This document shows positions 42,992 through 52,144 of a stretch of DNA of 64,000 nucleotides, piece by piece. The translations under genes were made by a program, and so were the position numbers. The DNA is taken from assembly GCF_013141775.1 (NCBI RefSeq), contig NZ_WHOB01000023.1, positions 124,001-188,000 of the forward strand, given 5' to 3'. This stretch comes from Paenibacillus phytohabitans (GTDB taxonomy: Bacteria; Bacillota; Bacilli; Paenibacillales; Paenibacillaceae). Position 1 is the first letter of the stretch; each line of letters begins with the position of its first letter. The notes beneath the pieces were generated by a model, which made no database searches, was not told the DNA's origin, and saw only the letters and a program-made list of their open reading frames with translations.

Positions 42992-45003
42992 CGTTTCCAA
43001 CACCCTTCCGCGATCTGCCATACCCCTATAGCGATAATGCCGATGATAAGACCGAGTCCCAGACCCAGAAGTCCGCGGACCAGCGAGATCAGAACCGGCG
43101 AATGAATATGGGCAAAGGTATCTACCATGGACAACTGGCCGATAACCGCAATAATCATAATAAAAGCAGCATTCCGGTATTTATAGGCCATGAAAGCGCC
43201 AAGGATAAAGAGCGGATGTGCCAGCAGGAACTCTTTGTTACGCGGTCTTACTCCGACAGTATTCTCCAGGAAGGTGCGGAACGACATCTCGAGCGAGCTT
43301 ACACTGCCGCTGTTGCCTGTACGGCTTAAATAGTACATCCCCAGAATACCCAGTACACCGGCTGCAATTACCATTGCAAGCGTGATCGGCGTCCGCAGCA
43401 GCTTGCCGGTCTTGTTGAAGGCAAACTCCCCACGGTACAAAAGCACATACAGCGCAGTCAGTCCAATCGGTGCTAAATGAAGCAGACTTACGCCGCGGAA
43501 CTGATTGAGCACCAGGGCATAGGTGACATTATTCAAGAGCGCAATTACAAAGGGTACTGCACTAAACGAGATGAGCGCTGTTTTGACGTAAAGAACCAGA
43601 CTATGTGTCAGCCTGCGGCGCGGGCCCATCACAGCAAAAGTCAAGGCATTGGGACGCAATGGCGGTCCCATTTCATTGATCTTGCGGATAGCCAGCACCA
43701 TAGCCACGGTAGGCGCACTTATAGCCACTGCAAGAGCGAGTGCCTGTTCAAATAACGCCGGCTTCAGAACCATAAGTCCTGCACTTCCCAGCAGCCCCAG
43801 CACCCAAGCAGGCAGCGTAAGCCAAGGAACAAAGTAGGAAACCAGGAGGGCAACCATGGCTACAGCCCCGATTACAGCAATTAATTTGAAATAACGCTGG
43901 AAAGAGGAATCCACCACATCAAACGCAGTAGCTTGTCCCATTTCAAAACCGTTAGCTTCAATTTTTGCAACCGCACCATCAGGACCGCTTAGGCTGGTAA
44001 CCAGATTGTCGAGCGTATCGGTAACCTGTGCCTTGGATGTATCCCGTGACGGAATCGTATTAAGATAGATCATCCGGATATTACGGTCTTTCGTAGCAAG
44101 TGCAAAGCGGTCGGCAATCACTTCTGTCGACAGGCCGGAATCAGCCTCACTGAGCGAGTACAGCCGCGTCACGTTATAGTCCAGCAGATAGGCCAGTTTG
44201 GAGAAGCCTTTTTGCTGTACCTTAATATTCTCAATGGCTGCAATCCCCATCCCGCGTTCTTTCAGCAGATCAGCGAATGCAGTGATACTGGCCAGATCGG
44301 CATCATCGGAGTAGCCTTTAACAGACTCGCCTTCGAAAAGCAGACGTTTGACGCCAAGCTCCGCGTAACGGTCCAGCAGACTCTTAACGGCTTCCTGATT
44401 ATACGCCAGCGAATCTACAAGGCGCGGCACAATATTGAAGCCTTTCTCATGCAGCATCTCCAGTGTAGACGGATCCGGCTGCAGCGGCTTGAGCGTTGCA
44501 TTCTCCAGGGGAGTTTTGATAATCAGGCCCTGTTGTCCGCGGTAGGTCCAATCTTCTGTTGCAATATCCAAGCCGGCAAATGCCTCCCGGATGATCGGTG
44601 AGAGCGTTCCACTGTTCTTCGCACTGGTGAAGAGGACATATGTATAGTTCTCATTCTCAGGAATTACAGTATCGGTCAGATTAGCGATATCAGCCGCTCC
44701 CCACAGCATCAGGCGGCGGGCCTTGCGGAAATCCTCCAATGTGCTTTCGTATATTGCCATACTCTGAACACCGGCAGACTTCAGCCGGTCGAGCTGCTCG
44801 GAGATATAATCCTGCGGATTCCCCCGGTAGCTGGCTACTTCGACCAGATCGCGGTAATCAAAGACAAATTCAACCGTTTTGGAAGACTTCTCCGTCTGAA
44901 GACGGTCATACACAACCGGGAGAGCAGCAAGCAGGCCAATCACCACGATAATCCACAACCATTTGCGCGAAGCTATATTCCAGCGTTGCCATTTCTGTTG
45001 CAC
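42964..45003 (-). CDS. DUF5693-type multi-pass membrane protein
   Basis: 679 residues from a GTG at 45001-45003, chosen because GGAGG lies 8 bases upstream. After a basic start and one membrane helix (WLWIIVVIGLLAALPVVY) comes an extracytoplasmic domain of about 330 residues (VEFVFDYRDLVEVASYRGN ... LDNLVTSLSGPDGAVAKIEA). Eight or more membrane helices follow (LIAVIGAVAMVALLVSYFV to LGLIIGIIAIGVWQIA). I recognise it as the uncharacterised family (DUF5693) often found next to csaB. The overlap with csaB and the wall-polymer neighbours suggest a role in export, ligation or modification of the SLH-binding polymer. No catalytic residue is identified. Confidence 0.8.
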   Translation of the reverse strand: MQQKWQRWNIASRKWLWIIVVIGLLAALPVVYDRLQTEKSSKTVEFVFDYRDLVEVASYRGNPQDYISEQLDRLKSAGVQSMAIYESTLEDFRKARRLMLWGAADIANLTDTVIPENENYTYVLFTSAKNSGTLSPIIREAFAGLDIATEDWTYRGQQGLIIKTPLENATLKPLQPDPSTLEMLHEKGFNIVPRLVDSLAYNQEAVKSLLDRYAELGVKRLLFEGESVKGYSDDADLASITAFADLLKERGMGIAAIENIKVQQKGFSKLAYLLDYNVTRLYSLSEADSGLSTEVIADRFALATKDRNIRMIYLNTIPSRDTSKAQVTDTLDNLVTSLSGPDGAVAKIEANGFEMGQATAFDVVDSSFQRYFKLIAVIGAVAMVALLVSYFVPWLTLPAWVLGLLGSAGLMVLKPALFEQALALAVAISAPTVAMVLAIRKINEMGPPLRPNALTFAVMGPRRRLTHSLVLYVKTALISFSAVPFVIALLNNVTYALVLNQFRGVSLLHLAPIGLTALYVLLYRGEFAFNKTGKLLRTPITLAMVIAAGVLGILGMYYLSRTGNSGSVSSLEMSFRTFLENTVGVRPRNKEFLLAHPLFILGAFMAYKYRNAAFIMIIAVIGQLSMVDTFAHIHSPVLISLVRGLLGLGLGLIIGIIAIGVWQIAEGCWKRWSPLLKKL

Positions 45004-45150
45004 CAAAAGTACCTCCTCTTTCACTTTAAAGCTAAGTGCCATTCCGTCATAATAAGCTCAAACACTCTTGCAGTGGTCAAATTTAAGCGGAAACGGATGT
45101 CCCTATACCAGGAGCAGCTCCGTTTCCGCAGGCATGTTCTATATTTAGTA

Positions 45151-46869
45151 TTATTTCCCGTCTACACGGGCCATAACCTGATTAGTCAATTCAGCCACTT
45201 TGTCTTTGGCATTCTGAAGCGATTCGCCAACGACGGCAAAATAAACCTTGATCTTCGGCTCGGTGCCGGAAGGACGCAGGCAGAACCATGAGCCGTCAGA
45301 GAGCAGATATTTCAGCACATTCTCCTTAGGCAGACCGTTCAAGCCGAGTGAATAGTCGAGCACCTCTGTAACTGAGGCTCCGGCAATTTCATGCGGCGGG
45401 CTGGTGCGCCAGTCATTCATGATTCCCTGAATCTGTGCTACACCGTCTTTACCTTTAAGGGTGCGCGATTCGAGGCTTTCGAGGAAGTAGCCGAATTGTG
45501 CATACAGCTCCTGAAGCACATCGTACAGCGTCTTACCCTGGGCTTTGTAATAAGCCCCCGCTTCAGCGATCAGCATCGCAGCCAGGACAGCATCCTTGTC
45601 ACGGGCGTAGTTGCCGGCCAGGTAACCATAGCTCTCTTCATATCCGAAAAGATAAGTGTATTCGCCGGACTGCTCGAATTGGTTCATCTTCTCGCCGATA
45701 TATTTGAATCCTGTCAGCGTGTTGAACACAGTAGCGCCATAATGGCTGGCTACAGCCGCTCCCATCTCACTGGTCACAATAGTTTTAACTACTGCACCAT
45801 TACTTGGCAGCTTACCCTGCTCTTGCAGGCGGCTCAAATAATAATGAATCATGAGGGCGCCCGACTGATTACCGGACAAGACCACAAACTTGCCTTCATT
45901 GTCCCGCACAACCGCGCCCATACGGTCTGCATCGGGGTCTGTACCAATTAACAGATCAGCATTCAGTTCCTCACCCAGCTTCATAGCCAAGGTGAAGGCT
46001 TCACGTTCTTCCGGGTTCGGCGATTTCACCGTGGAGAATTCTGAATCCGGCTGTTCCTGCTCGGGCACCACATGTACCTGGGTGAAACCGATCTTCTCAA
46101 GTACACGGCGGACCGGAAGATTGCCTGTCCCATGCAGCGGTGTGTAGACAATCGAGAAATCACGGCCTAGCGTAGAAGCAATCTCTTCACGGCCGACACT
46201 GACTGCGGCTACTGTATCCGTAAACGCTTCATCCTCAGCTTCACCCAGCCAGTGCAGCAAGCCTGCACTCTCTGCGGCTTCACGGGAAATACGCTTTACG
46301 CCGTTAAAGGAGTCCACTTCCAAAATATTAGCAATTACCTTCTCCGCTTCGTCAGGCACCAGCTGTCCGCCCTCTGCGTTATACACTTTGTACCCGTTGT
46401 ACTCAGGCGGATTATGACTTGCAGTAATTACAATGCCTCCTGAGGCCTTCAGATGGCGGACTGCAAAGGACAGCTGCGGTGTGGACCGCAAGGAAGGGAA
46501 CAGATGCGTCTCAATTCCGTTGCCGGCCAGCACAAGTGCAGCTTCCAGCGTGAATTCCGGCGAAAAGCGGCGGGAATCGTGGGCAATGACCACGGAAGGA
46601 CGTCCTTCTCCTGTATGCTGTCCCAGAATATAATTAGCGAAGCCCTGCGTCGCTCTGCCTACGGTATATCGGTTAATCCGGTTGCTGCCAGCGCCGATCA
46701 CTCCGCGCAAACCGCCTGTCCCGAATTCAAGGTCTCTATAGAAACGTTCTTCCAGTTCCTTCGGCTCATCCGCAAGAGCCTTCAGCTCTGCCTTGGTGCT
46801 CTCGTCAACGGAAGGGTCCTGCAGCCAGCGTGTTAAGGTTTCTGCGGCCTTTGGGCTTAATCCAGTCAT
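45151..46869 (-). CDS. pgcA: Phospho-sugar mutase (phosphoglucomutase/phosphomannomutase, PgcA type)
   Basis: 572 residues, the usual length of Gram-positive PgcA. Motifs: phosphoserine loop ITASHNPPEYNGYKVY (TASHNP at 149-154), metal loop GTDPDADRMG (DPDADR at 311-316), sugar-binding GYEESYGYLAG, and the C-terminal phosphate-binding LRPSGTEPKIKVYF. It interconverts hexose 1- and 6-phosphates, feeding UDP-glucose and wall-glycan synthesis. It stands alone between the csaB operon and fabZ. Confidence 0.93.
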   Translation of the reverse strand: MTGLSPKAAETLTRWLQDPSVDESTKAELKALADEPKELEERFYRDLEFGTGGLRGVIGAGSNRINRYTVGRATQGFANYILGQHTGEGRPSVVIAHDSRRFSPEFTLEAALVLAGNGIETHLFPSLRSTPQLSFAVRHLKASGGIVITASHNPPEYNGYKVYNAEGGQLVPDEAEKVIANILEVDSFNGVKRISREAAESAGLLHWLGEAEDEAFTDTVAAVSVGREEIASTLGRDFSIVYTPLHGTGNLPVRRVLEKIGFTQVHVVPEQEQPDSEFSTVKSPNPEEREAFTLAMKLGEELNADLLIGTDPDADRMGAVVRDNEGKFVVLSGNQSGALMIHYYLSRLQEQGKLPSNGAVVKTIVTSEMGAAVASHYGATVFNTLTGFKYIGEKMNQFEQSGEYTYLFGYEESYGYLAGNYARDKDAVLAAMLIAEAGAYYKAQGKTLYDVLQELYAQFGYFLESLESRTLKGKDGVAQIQGIMNDWRTSPPHEIAGASVTEVLDYSLGLNGLPKENVLKYLLSDGSWFCLRPSGTEPKIKVYFAVVGESLQNAKDKVAELTNQVMARVDGK

Positions 46870-46916
46870 GTGAATCTCTCCTTCTCCATCTATAATTTAT
46901 AATTTTATAACAGGAA

Positions 46917-47339
46917 CTAGCTGAGTGCGAACATAATTTCCCCGGAAGCTACAATCTTGCCTTCCACTTTAGCGGTAGCTTGGCCTTTGCCGATGCTGCC
47001 TTTGAGCCGGGTAATCTCCACCTCAAGCACAAGGGTATCGCCAGGTACGACCTGGCCGCGGAAACGGAAGCCGTCGAGGCCGGCCAGGAAGCCGATTTTA
47101 CCACGGTTTGCTTCCAGCCCCAGAATAGCTACTGCGCCCACCTGAGCCAGCGCTTCCGTGATTAGCACACCCGGCATTACCGGATATCCCGGAAAATGTC
47201 CGGTGAAAAATGGTTCATTCACCGTCACATTTTTGATGCCGACAGCCCGTTTGCCCATTTCTATTTCAGTGATTTTGTCCACCAGCAGAAATGGGGGCCG
47301 GTGGGGGATGATTTCTTGAATTTGATTGATATCCAGCAT
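46917..47339 (-). CDS. fabZ: 3-hydroxyacyl-ACP dehydratase FabZ
   Basis: 140 residues from the ATG at 47337-47339 (GGGAG upstream); the in-frame TTG at 47348 is less likely. Hot-dog fold motifs: [14 protein letters not shown], the catalytic His in [15 protein letters not shown], and the catalytic Glu in [10 protein letters not shown]. It dehydrates 3-hydroxyacyl-ACP in fatty acid elongation. Location next to flhP and mbl is the same as in Bacillus (ywpB). Confidence 0.96.
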   Translation of the reverse strand: MLDINQIQEIIPHRPPFLLVDKITEIEMGKRAVGIKNVTVNEPFFTGHFPGYPVMPGVLITEALAQVGAVAILGLEANRGKIGFLAGLDGFRFRGQVVPGDTLVLEVEITRLKGSIGKGQATAKVEGKIVASGEIMFALS

Positions 47340-47591
47340 GATCAGCAAAGCTCCCTTCGGATGTAACCGCGTCTATAAAACCTCCGCCTACAGCAGCGCT
47401 TTTGTTTTATTCTTCACCGCCCTGCATAAATATGGGCAGCTTCGGCAAAAACTATAACTATCCTTCACCACCTGCAGCAGTGGAGGTTGAGATAAGGGGC
47501 TTTCTCCACCGCACGCGGCAGCATGGCGGAGAGGGCCCTTTTTGGCGCTCTTAGGGCACGCCATCATTATACATTTTTCAGTATAAAAAAG
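47340..47591. other. Intergenic region above fabZ
   Basis: About 250 bases between the fabZ start and the terminator of the epuA-like gene. It is GC-rich, with short inverted motifs around CAGCAG and CTCC. I see no gene and no consensus promoter, although the fabZ promoter must lie here or upstream. Confidence 0.35.
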
Positions 47592-47619
47592 AAAACTCCC
47601 CTGTACAACAAGGGAGCTT
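47592..47619 (-). terminator. Terminator after the flhO-flhP-epuA genes
   Basis: CTCCCCTGT (47596-47604) pairs with ACAAGGGAG (47608-47616) with one mismatch; on the minus strand a T-rich run follows (TTTTCTTTTTT). Confidence 0.82.
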
Positions 47620-47644
47620 CCGAAATCCTGTATTCAGGAATTAT

Positions 47645-47878
47645 TTATGGTGCAAACACCAAATCATATACATGCTTCCAGGTGCTCCACAGAAGCACAT
47701 CGCTAAATTCTTTTTTGCCGAGAATCACGTAACCGACGACCAGGCCGCCTCCAAGCGCGGCAACAAACAGCAAGGGAATCAGGAACCACTGGATAATGGT
47801 CCATGCCGAAATCCCGCGCCGCCTTACCGGCTGCTGCTGTTGTTCTTCTTCCGGTTTGTTGACCTTCTCACGACTCAT
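47645..47878 (-). CDS. EpuA-like small membrane protein (often named RNA polymerase subunit beta)
   Basis: A 77-residue protein: charged, Gln-rich cytosolic N-terminus (EEEQQQQPVRRRG), then one membrane helix (TIIQWFLIPLLFVAALGGGL, extended to VVGYVILG) and a short outer tail (FSDVLLWSTWKHVYDLVF). This is the EpuA family, frequently misnamed as an RNA polymerase beta subunit; nothing here resembles RpoB. It begins 9 bases after flhP, so it is the last gene of that operon. Function unknown. Confidence 0.8.
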   Translation of the reverse strand: MSREKVNKPEEEQQQQPVRRRGISAWTIIQWFLIPLLFVAALGGGLVVGYVILGKKEFSDVLLWSTWKHVYDLVFAP

Positions 47879-47887
47879 TCCGTCACC

Positions 47888-48709
47888 TCACGCGCGCATG
47901 TTATTAGCCAGGCCCAGCATCTGGTCACTGGAGGACAACGCCCGGGCAGCAAGCTGATAGGTGCGCTGAATCTGCATCATCTCGGTCATTTCCTTACTTA
48001 GATCCACGTTGGATGACTCCAGATATCCGGTACGTACGCCCACATCCTTCGCTTCACCTGCGGCTCTTTGCACAAACGCCTGCTGTGCAGTCACACCATC
48101 GGCAAGCGTATAGAAGTTGCCGTCCACTGCTTGCAGAGCATTCTTGCTCAGCGGCTCTACAATCATAAGTGTGCCCGCTATAATAGCAGGATCATTCTCA
48201 CCGGTCTTAGTAAGTACCCGGCCGCTCTCGTCAATAGCAGCACTCACATTGGCTGGCACTGTGAGCGGATTCCCGTCTGTGTTCAGCACAGGGTTACCGG
48301 TATTATCTACAAGCATCATATTGTCAGGATTCGCGGTATCCGGGATGAAATGGAAATCACCTTGACGGGTATACGCAGTAGCTCCGTTGACCTGAACACC
48401 GAACAATCCATTGCCCTGAAGCGCCAAATCCGTTGGATTCCCCGTTTCCTGAAGAGTTCCCTCTTCCCAGTTGCTTGTAACCGAAGGCACACGGACCCCA
48501 AAGCCGATATTGAAGCCCAGAGGCATACTGCGGCCAGGCTGGTCATAGTCCTTGGATTGCTGCTGCACACGTGTGAGCACGTCCTCGAAAGAGCCTTCTT
48601 TGCTCTTATAGCCGTTTGTGTTCATATTGGCAATGTTATCCGCTATGATATCCAGCCGCTGCTGCAGGCTGGACATGGACACAGCGGCACCGATTGTCGA
48701 GTTGTTCAC
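47888..48709 (-). CDS. flhP: Flagellar hook-basal body protein (FlhP, FlgG family)
   Basis: 273 residues beginning with a GTG at 48707-48709. The rod-protein N-terminus (MSSLQQRLDIIADNIANMNTN) and the C-terminal signature (ESSNVDLSKEMTEMMQIQRTY, then ALSSSDQMLGLANNM) define the FlgE/F/G family. It is probably a distal-rod component. It follows flhO by 67 bases. Assignment of FlhP rather than FlhO rests on gene order (mbl-flhO-flhP, as in B. subtilis). Confidence 0.88.
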   Translation of the reverse strand: MNNSTIGAAVSMSSLQQRLDIIADNIANMNTNGYKSKEGSFEDVLTRVQQQSKDYDQPGRSMPLGFNIGFGVRVPSVTSNWEEGTLQETGNPTDLALQGNGLFGVQVNGATAYTRQGDFHFIPDTANPDNMMLVDNTGNPVLNTDGNPLTVPANVSAAIDESGRVLTKTGENDPAIIAGTLMIVEPLSKNALQAVDGNFYTLADGVTAQQAFVQRAAGEAKDVGVRTGYLESSNVDLSKEMTEMMQIQRTYQLAARALSSSDQMLGLANNMRA

Positions 48710-48776
48710 AGATCTAACCTCCCAAAAGCTTAATAACTAAGAAGAAACCGGTTCACTTCATCAGTGCACAAGCAGT

Positions 48777-49655
48777 CTATACTCTGCCGACATCATTAAC
48801 AGCCTTCTGCAGGCTGCTGTCATAAAACTGGATTACCTTCTGATTCGCTTCATAGGCCCGGTAGGCGGCGTTCATATCCACCGTTACCTGAGTGGCATCC
48901 ACATTAGAGTTCTCCAGATACCCCTGGCGTACCTGCAAATTATCGGTTGCATTAGAGTAACGGATTTCAGCGGCCTCCGCATCATCGGCATGAAAAACGC
49001 CGTTCCCGTCACGTACCAGCTCCTGCGGTCTTGTAATTACACTGATCCCGATCCGGGTTCCTGAAGGCAGTCCGGTCGCATTGTTAATCAAGTTACCCTG
49101 CCCGTCCACTTTAAGGCTATCCTCAGGGCCTGTCAATCTCAGCGGATTACCGTTACTGTCCAATACGCTGAATCCCCCGGAGCTAAGCACCTCTCCAGTA
49201 GGTCCTACCGTAAAGCTTCCGTTACGTGTATATAAATTGTTACCTTCATTATCCTGTACTGTAAAGAAGGCCTGCGGACGGTAAGTTACCTCGCCGTCAG
49301 GACTAATGTATTTGCCTGAGCCGTCAAAAGCAAGATAAGCGCCCGCATTATCCGGGTCCTCTACCTGCAAATCGGTGGACAGCGCGAAATCTGCGTTTTT
49401 GCCGCTTTCGATAAGGTCACCCTGCAAATACTGGGAAACAGACTGTTCGGCAAAAACCCCTGTGTTAAGCCGGCCGACAGGCTTCGTAACGCCACCGCTC
49501 ATCGCCGAGATCAGCACATCGGGAAATGCATGACTGACGCTGTCGACCTGCTTGTACCCCGTAGTATTCAAATTGGCAATGTTCTGTGTCGCTGTATCAT
49601 GTCTGCGCTGCTGCGTTACCATTCCTGCAGCCGCCGTATATAATCCTCTTAGCAT
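48777..49655 (-). CDS. flhO: Flagellar hook-basal body protein (FlhO, FlgF/FlgG family)
   Basis: 292 residues. N-terminus LRGLYTAAAGMVTQQRRHD with QNIANLNTTGYKQ, and the C-terminal signature LENSNVDATQVTVDMNAAYR, EANQKVIQFYDSSLQKAVND. This is a rod/hook axial protein, exported by the flagellar type III system without a cleaved signal. It lies directly downstream of mbl, as flhO does in B. subtilis. Confidence 0.88.
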   Translation of the reverse strand: MLRGLYTAAAGMVTQQRRHDTATQNIANLNTTGYKQVDSVSHAFPDVLISAMSGGVTKPVGRLNTGVFAEQSVSQYLQGDLIESGKNADFALSTDLQVEDPDNAGAYLAFDGSGKYISPDGEVTYRPQAFFTVQDNEGNNLYTRNGSFTVGPTGEVLSSGGFSVLDSNGNPLRLTGPEDSLKVDGQGNLINNATGLPSGTRIGISVITRPQELVRDGNGVFHADDAEAAEIRYSNATDNLQVRQGYLENSNVDATQVTVDMNAAYRAYEANQKVIQFYDSSLQKAVNDVGRV

Positions 49656-49701
49656 GAGGTCAGTCCCTTCCTGAATCTGCTGTTAACTTATTATCGGCAG
49701 A

Positions 49702-50700
49702 CTAGAACTTTTTCTTAACAACCTTGTCCAAATGGTCAAGCATAATTCCCGTCCCCTTAACAACACAGTGCATCGGATCTTCGGCAACCCAGACCGGAAC
49801 ATGCAGCTGTTCAGAGAGCAGCTCGTCCAATCCGTTAAGGAGTGCACCACCGCCGGTCAACACGACTCCGCGGTCAATAATATCTGCCGACAGCTCCGGC
49901 GGTGTACGCTCCAGCACCGACTTGGCCGCAGCCACAATAGCGGAAACCGGATCCCACAGCGCTTCCTTCACCTCACCGGATGTAATGGTCAGTGTCTGGG
50001 GAAGTCCGCTTACCATGTCACGTCCGCGTATATCCAGCTCAGCCTTCATGCCGCCCGGGCGGACGGACCCGATAGTAACCTTGATATCCTCAGCTGTACG
50101 TTCACCGATCAGGAGTTTATATTTCTGTTTGATATATCTTAAAATGGCCTCGTCGAACTTGTCCCCTGCGACCTTAATCGAAGAGGCGGTAACAACGTCA
50201 CCCATGGACAATACGGCTACATCGGTTGTTCCCCCGCCAATATCGACGACCATATTTCCGCTTGGCTGATAAATATCCATCCCTGCTCCGATTGCCGCAG
50301 CTTTGGGTTCTTCTTCCATGAAAACTTCCTTGGCTCCGCTGCGTTCCGCTGCTTCACGGATTGACTTCTGTTCGACGGACGTAATATTCGTAGGCGCGCA
50401 AATCAAAATACGGGGCCTTGAATACCAGGTCCGGCCCCCGACGCGGTCGATAAAATATTTCAGCATCATTTCTGTAATCGCAAAATCGGCAATGACTCCA
50501 TCACGGAGCGGACGAATTGTAGTTATGTTTCCAGGTGTGCGCCCAACCATCCGGCGTGCCTGTTCACCAACCGCAAGGACTCTCTTCGTATCACTTTCAA
50601 GTGTGACCACGGAAGGTTCATCCAGAACGACTCCCCTTCCCTTGACATGAATGAGCACATTGGCCGTGCCGAGATCGATTCCGATATCCTTGCTAAGCAT
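49702..50700 (-). CDS. mbl: MreB-like cell-shape protein Mbl
   Basis: 332 residues of the bacterial actin family: phosphate-1 loop DIGIDLGTANVLIHVKGRG, VGRTPGNITTIRPLRDGVIA, phosphate-2 loop NMVVDIGGGTTDVAVLSMG, and adenosine loop VLTGGGALLNGLDELL. Such filaments guide lateral wall synthesis together with RodA/PBP complexes. Position between spoIIID and flhO identifies it as Mbl rather than MreB. Confidence 0.95.
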   Translation of the reverse strand: MLSKDIGIDLGTANVLIHVKGRGVVLDEPSVVTLESDTKRVLAVGEQARRMVGRTPGNITTIRPLRDGVIADFAITEMMLKYFIDRVGGRTWYSRPRILICAPTNITSVEQKSIREAAERSGAKEVFMEEEPKAAAIGAGMDIYQPSGNMVVDIGGGTTDVAVLSMGDVVTASSIKVAGDKFDEAILRYIKQKYKLLIGERTAEDIKVTIGSVRPGGMKAELDIRGRDMVSGLPQTLTITSGEVKEALWDPVSAIVAAAKSVLERTPPELSADIIDRGVVLTGGGALLNGLDELLSEQLHVPVWVAEDPMHCVVKGTGIMLDHLDKVVKKKF

Positions 50701-50828
50701 AATGAAAGAGCCCCCAAAGTGTTATTTTAAATGAGAATAGTTAGATAGTACCAAATTTAAAAATACCATACTTTAGGGGGTGTACACAATGTAGTAAAGC
50801 TGAATTATTACTTAAAATTCCGAAAATC

Positions 50829-51116
50829 TTATGGCTTTGATGCTACGGCTACCTCACGCTTTTTGCCTGTCGTTTTCTTATATTTGATTTTTGTGGCTTC
50901 TCCCCCCCGAAGATGACGGATTGATTTGTGATATTCGAGAATGTGCTTCACCTGATCGGCCAGATCCGGATTGATTTCCGGCAGCCGTTCGGTTAAATCT
51001 TTATGCACCGTGCTTTTTGAAACGCCAAATTCCTTGGCTATGGTCCGGACCGTGTGCCTGGTTTCCACGATGCAGCGTCCGATTTTGATCGTACGTTCCT
51101 TGATGTAATCGTGCAC
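50829..51116 (-). CDS. spoIIID: Sporulation transcriptional regulator SpoIIID
   Basis: 95 residues from a GTG at 51114-51116 with GGGAGG 7 bases upstream, giving the family N-terminus HDYIKERTIKIGRCIVET; a longer reading to 51131 would add only low-similarity residues. Helix-turn-helix TIAKEFGVSKSTVHKDL and EYHKSIRHLRGGEATKIKYK are highly conserved. SpoIIID adjusts the sigma-E regulon in the mother cell and helps switch to sigma-K. A good sigma-E promoter lies just upstream. Confidence 0.96.
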   Translation of the reverse strand: MHDYIKERTIKIGRCIVETRHTVRTIAKEFGVSKSTVHKDLTERLPEINPDLADQVKHILEYHKSIRHLRGGEATKIKYKKTTGKKREVAVASKP

Positions 51117-51149
51117 GCTCCCGCCTCCCAACTGTGGATAGTTTGGTAC

Positions 51150-51177
51150 ATTATATGAGGGGCGGGCCTATATATTC
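51150..51177 (-). promoter_or_regulatory. Sigma-E type promoter of spoIIID
   Basis: Minus strand GAATATA (51171-51177), 13 bases, CATATAAT (51150-51157), close to the sigma-E consensus KMATATT and CATACAAT. spoIIID is a known sigma-E target in B. subtilis. Confidence 0.68.
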
Positions 51178-51309
51178 GCGCTTTCAAGACATGACAAGCT
51201 CCGGAAGGCCCATTTTATTTCTCGGACAACCTATTTATGTGCCGTTTGCAGTTCCATTCTCTAGATAGAACCTGCCCCGCCGTCCATTTCGGGTAGAAAA
51301 ATAAAAAAA

Positions 51310-51329
51310 CAGGAGGCTTTCGCCCCCTG
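51310..51329 (-). terminator. Terminator of spoIIQ
   Basis: CAGGAGGC (51310-51317) pairs with GCCCCCTG (51322-51329) with one wobble; on the minus strand T residues follow at 51303-51309. Confidence 0.85.
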
Positions 51330-51342
51330 CGGAAATTTCGGC

Positions 51343-52083
51343 TCAGCGCTGTGGAAGCAGATCCGAAGGATTCACAATCTTGCCGTCCTCGTGCACTTCA
51401 AAGTGCACATGGTTGCCGAGACCTTTCTCCAATTCGTTCTGTCCCGCTGTTGCCAGCGTATCGCCCTGCTTCACTTCATCGCCCTGCTTGACTTTGGTAT
51501 CGCTGAGACTCTGGTAAACTGTCTTCAGATCACCCGGAGATGTAACCTCGATCACTTTACCGAGTACTGCCACATCTTCGACCCTGGTGACTTCACCGCT
51601 GAGAGCTGCCTTAACGTCAAACGTCTTGTTGTCCTCGCGGGCAATATCGATCCCGGTGTTGGTAATAAAGGTGTTATTGTACTGCACCATCGCCGCCACA
51701 TGATTTTCTTCTGTGCCGTTTTCATCATAGTACGGTTTGACCACTTCGACTTCACTTGGGCTCGCTACCGGCCAAGCCAGGCTTTCTGCTGAAGCTACGA
51801 CTTCCAGGGCTTCCGGATCACCGGTCAGGGCTCCGGTTTCATTCCCGGCAACACCTTCCTGTGAAACGACCGCGGCGGTGTCCGGATTCAGCGGCTTCTG
51901 GCCGGCATCCTGATAGACCCACACCAAGGTTAGTATAATTGCCGCTGCTGCCGTGTAGACTGCCGGGAATACCCACCGTTTGGATAACAGTCTGGTCCAT
52001 GAAGAAGGCTTAGCGCCTGAATCTCCCTGCTTGTTTTTGAGAGATTCATCATGGTTTGGTTTGTTTTTGTCTTGTTCATTCAT
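51343..52083 (-). CDS. spoIIQ: Stage II sporulation protein Q (LytM-like)
   Basis: 246 residues: cytosolic charged N-terminus, one membrane helix (VFPAVYTAAAAIILTLVWVY, about 33-52), linker, then a LytM/M23 domain. The second zinc motif is present (NHVHFEVHEDG), but the first has Asn in the place of His (NTGIDIARED instead of HxGxD). Loss of a zinc ligand is also seen in B. subtilis SpoIIQ, so it is probably not an active endopeptidase. Made in the forespore, SpoIIQ docks with SpoIIIAH across the septum during engulfment. Position next to spoIID is conserved. Confidence 0.92.
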   Translation of the reverse strand: MNEQDKNKPNHDESLKNKQGDSGAKPSSWTRLLSKRWVFPAVYTAAAAIILTLVWVYQDAGQKPLNPDTAAVVSQEGVAGNETGALTGDPEALEVVASAESLAWPVASPSEVEVVKPYYDENGTEENHVAAMVQYNNTFITNTGIDIAREDNKTFDVKAALSGEVTRVEDVAVLGKVIEVTSPGDLKTVYQSLSDTKVKQGDEVKQGDTLATAGQNELEKGLGNHVHFEVHEDGKIVNPSDLLPQR

Positions 52084-52103
52084 ATGGTTATCACCTCAGT
52101 AAC

Positions 52104-52132
52104 CAGTGTTACCGGGCGCTTCGCTTTTATAC
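52104..52132 (-). promoter_or_regulatory. Possible sigma-F promoter of spoIIQ
   Basis: Minus strand GTATA (52128-52132), 14 bases, GGTAACACTG (52104-52113). The -10 fits the sigma-F consensus GGNRANANTR fully; the spacer is slightly short. spoIIQ is sigma-F controlled in B. subtilis. Confidence 0.5.
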
Positions 52133-52144
52133 GTATCTTGCAAG

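Noticed and set aside
47645..47878. RNA polymerase beta subunit
   Set aside because: A common database name for EpuA-like proteins; the 77-residue membrane protein has no RpoB features.
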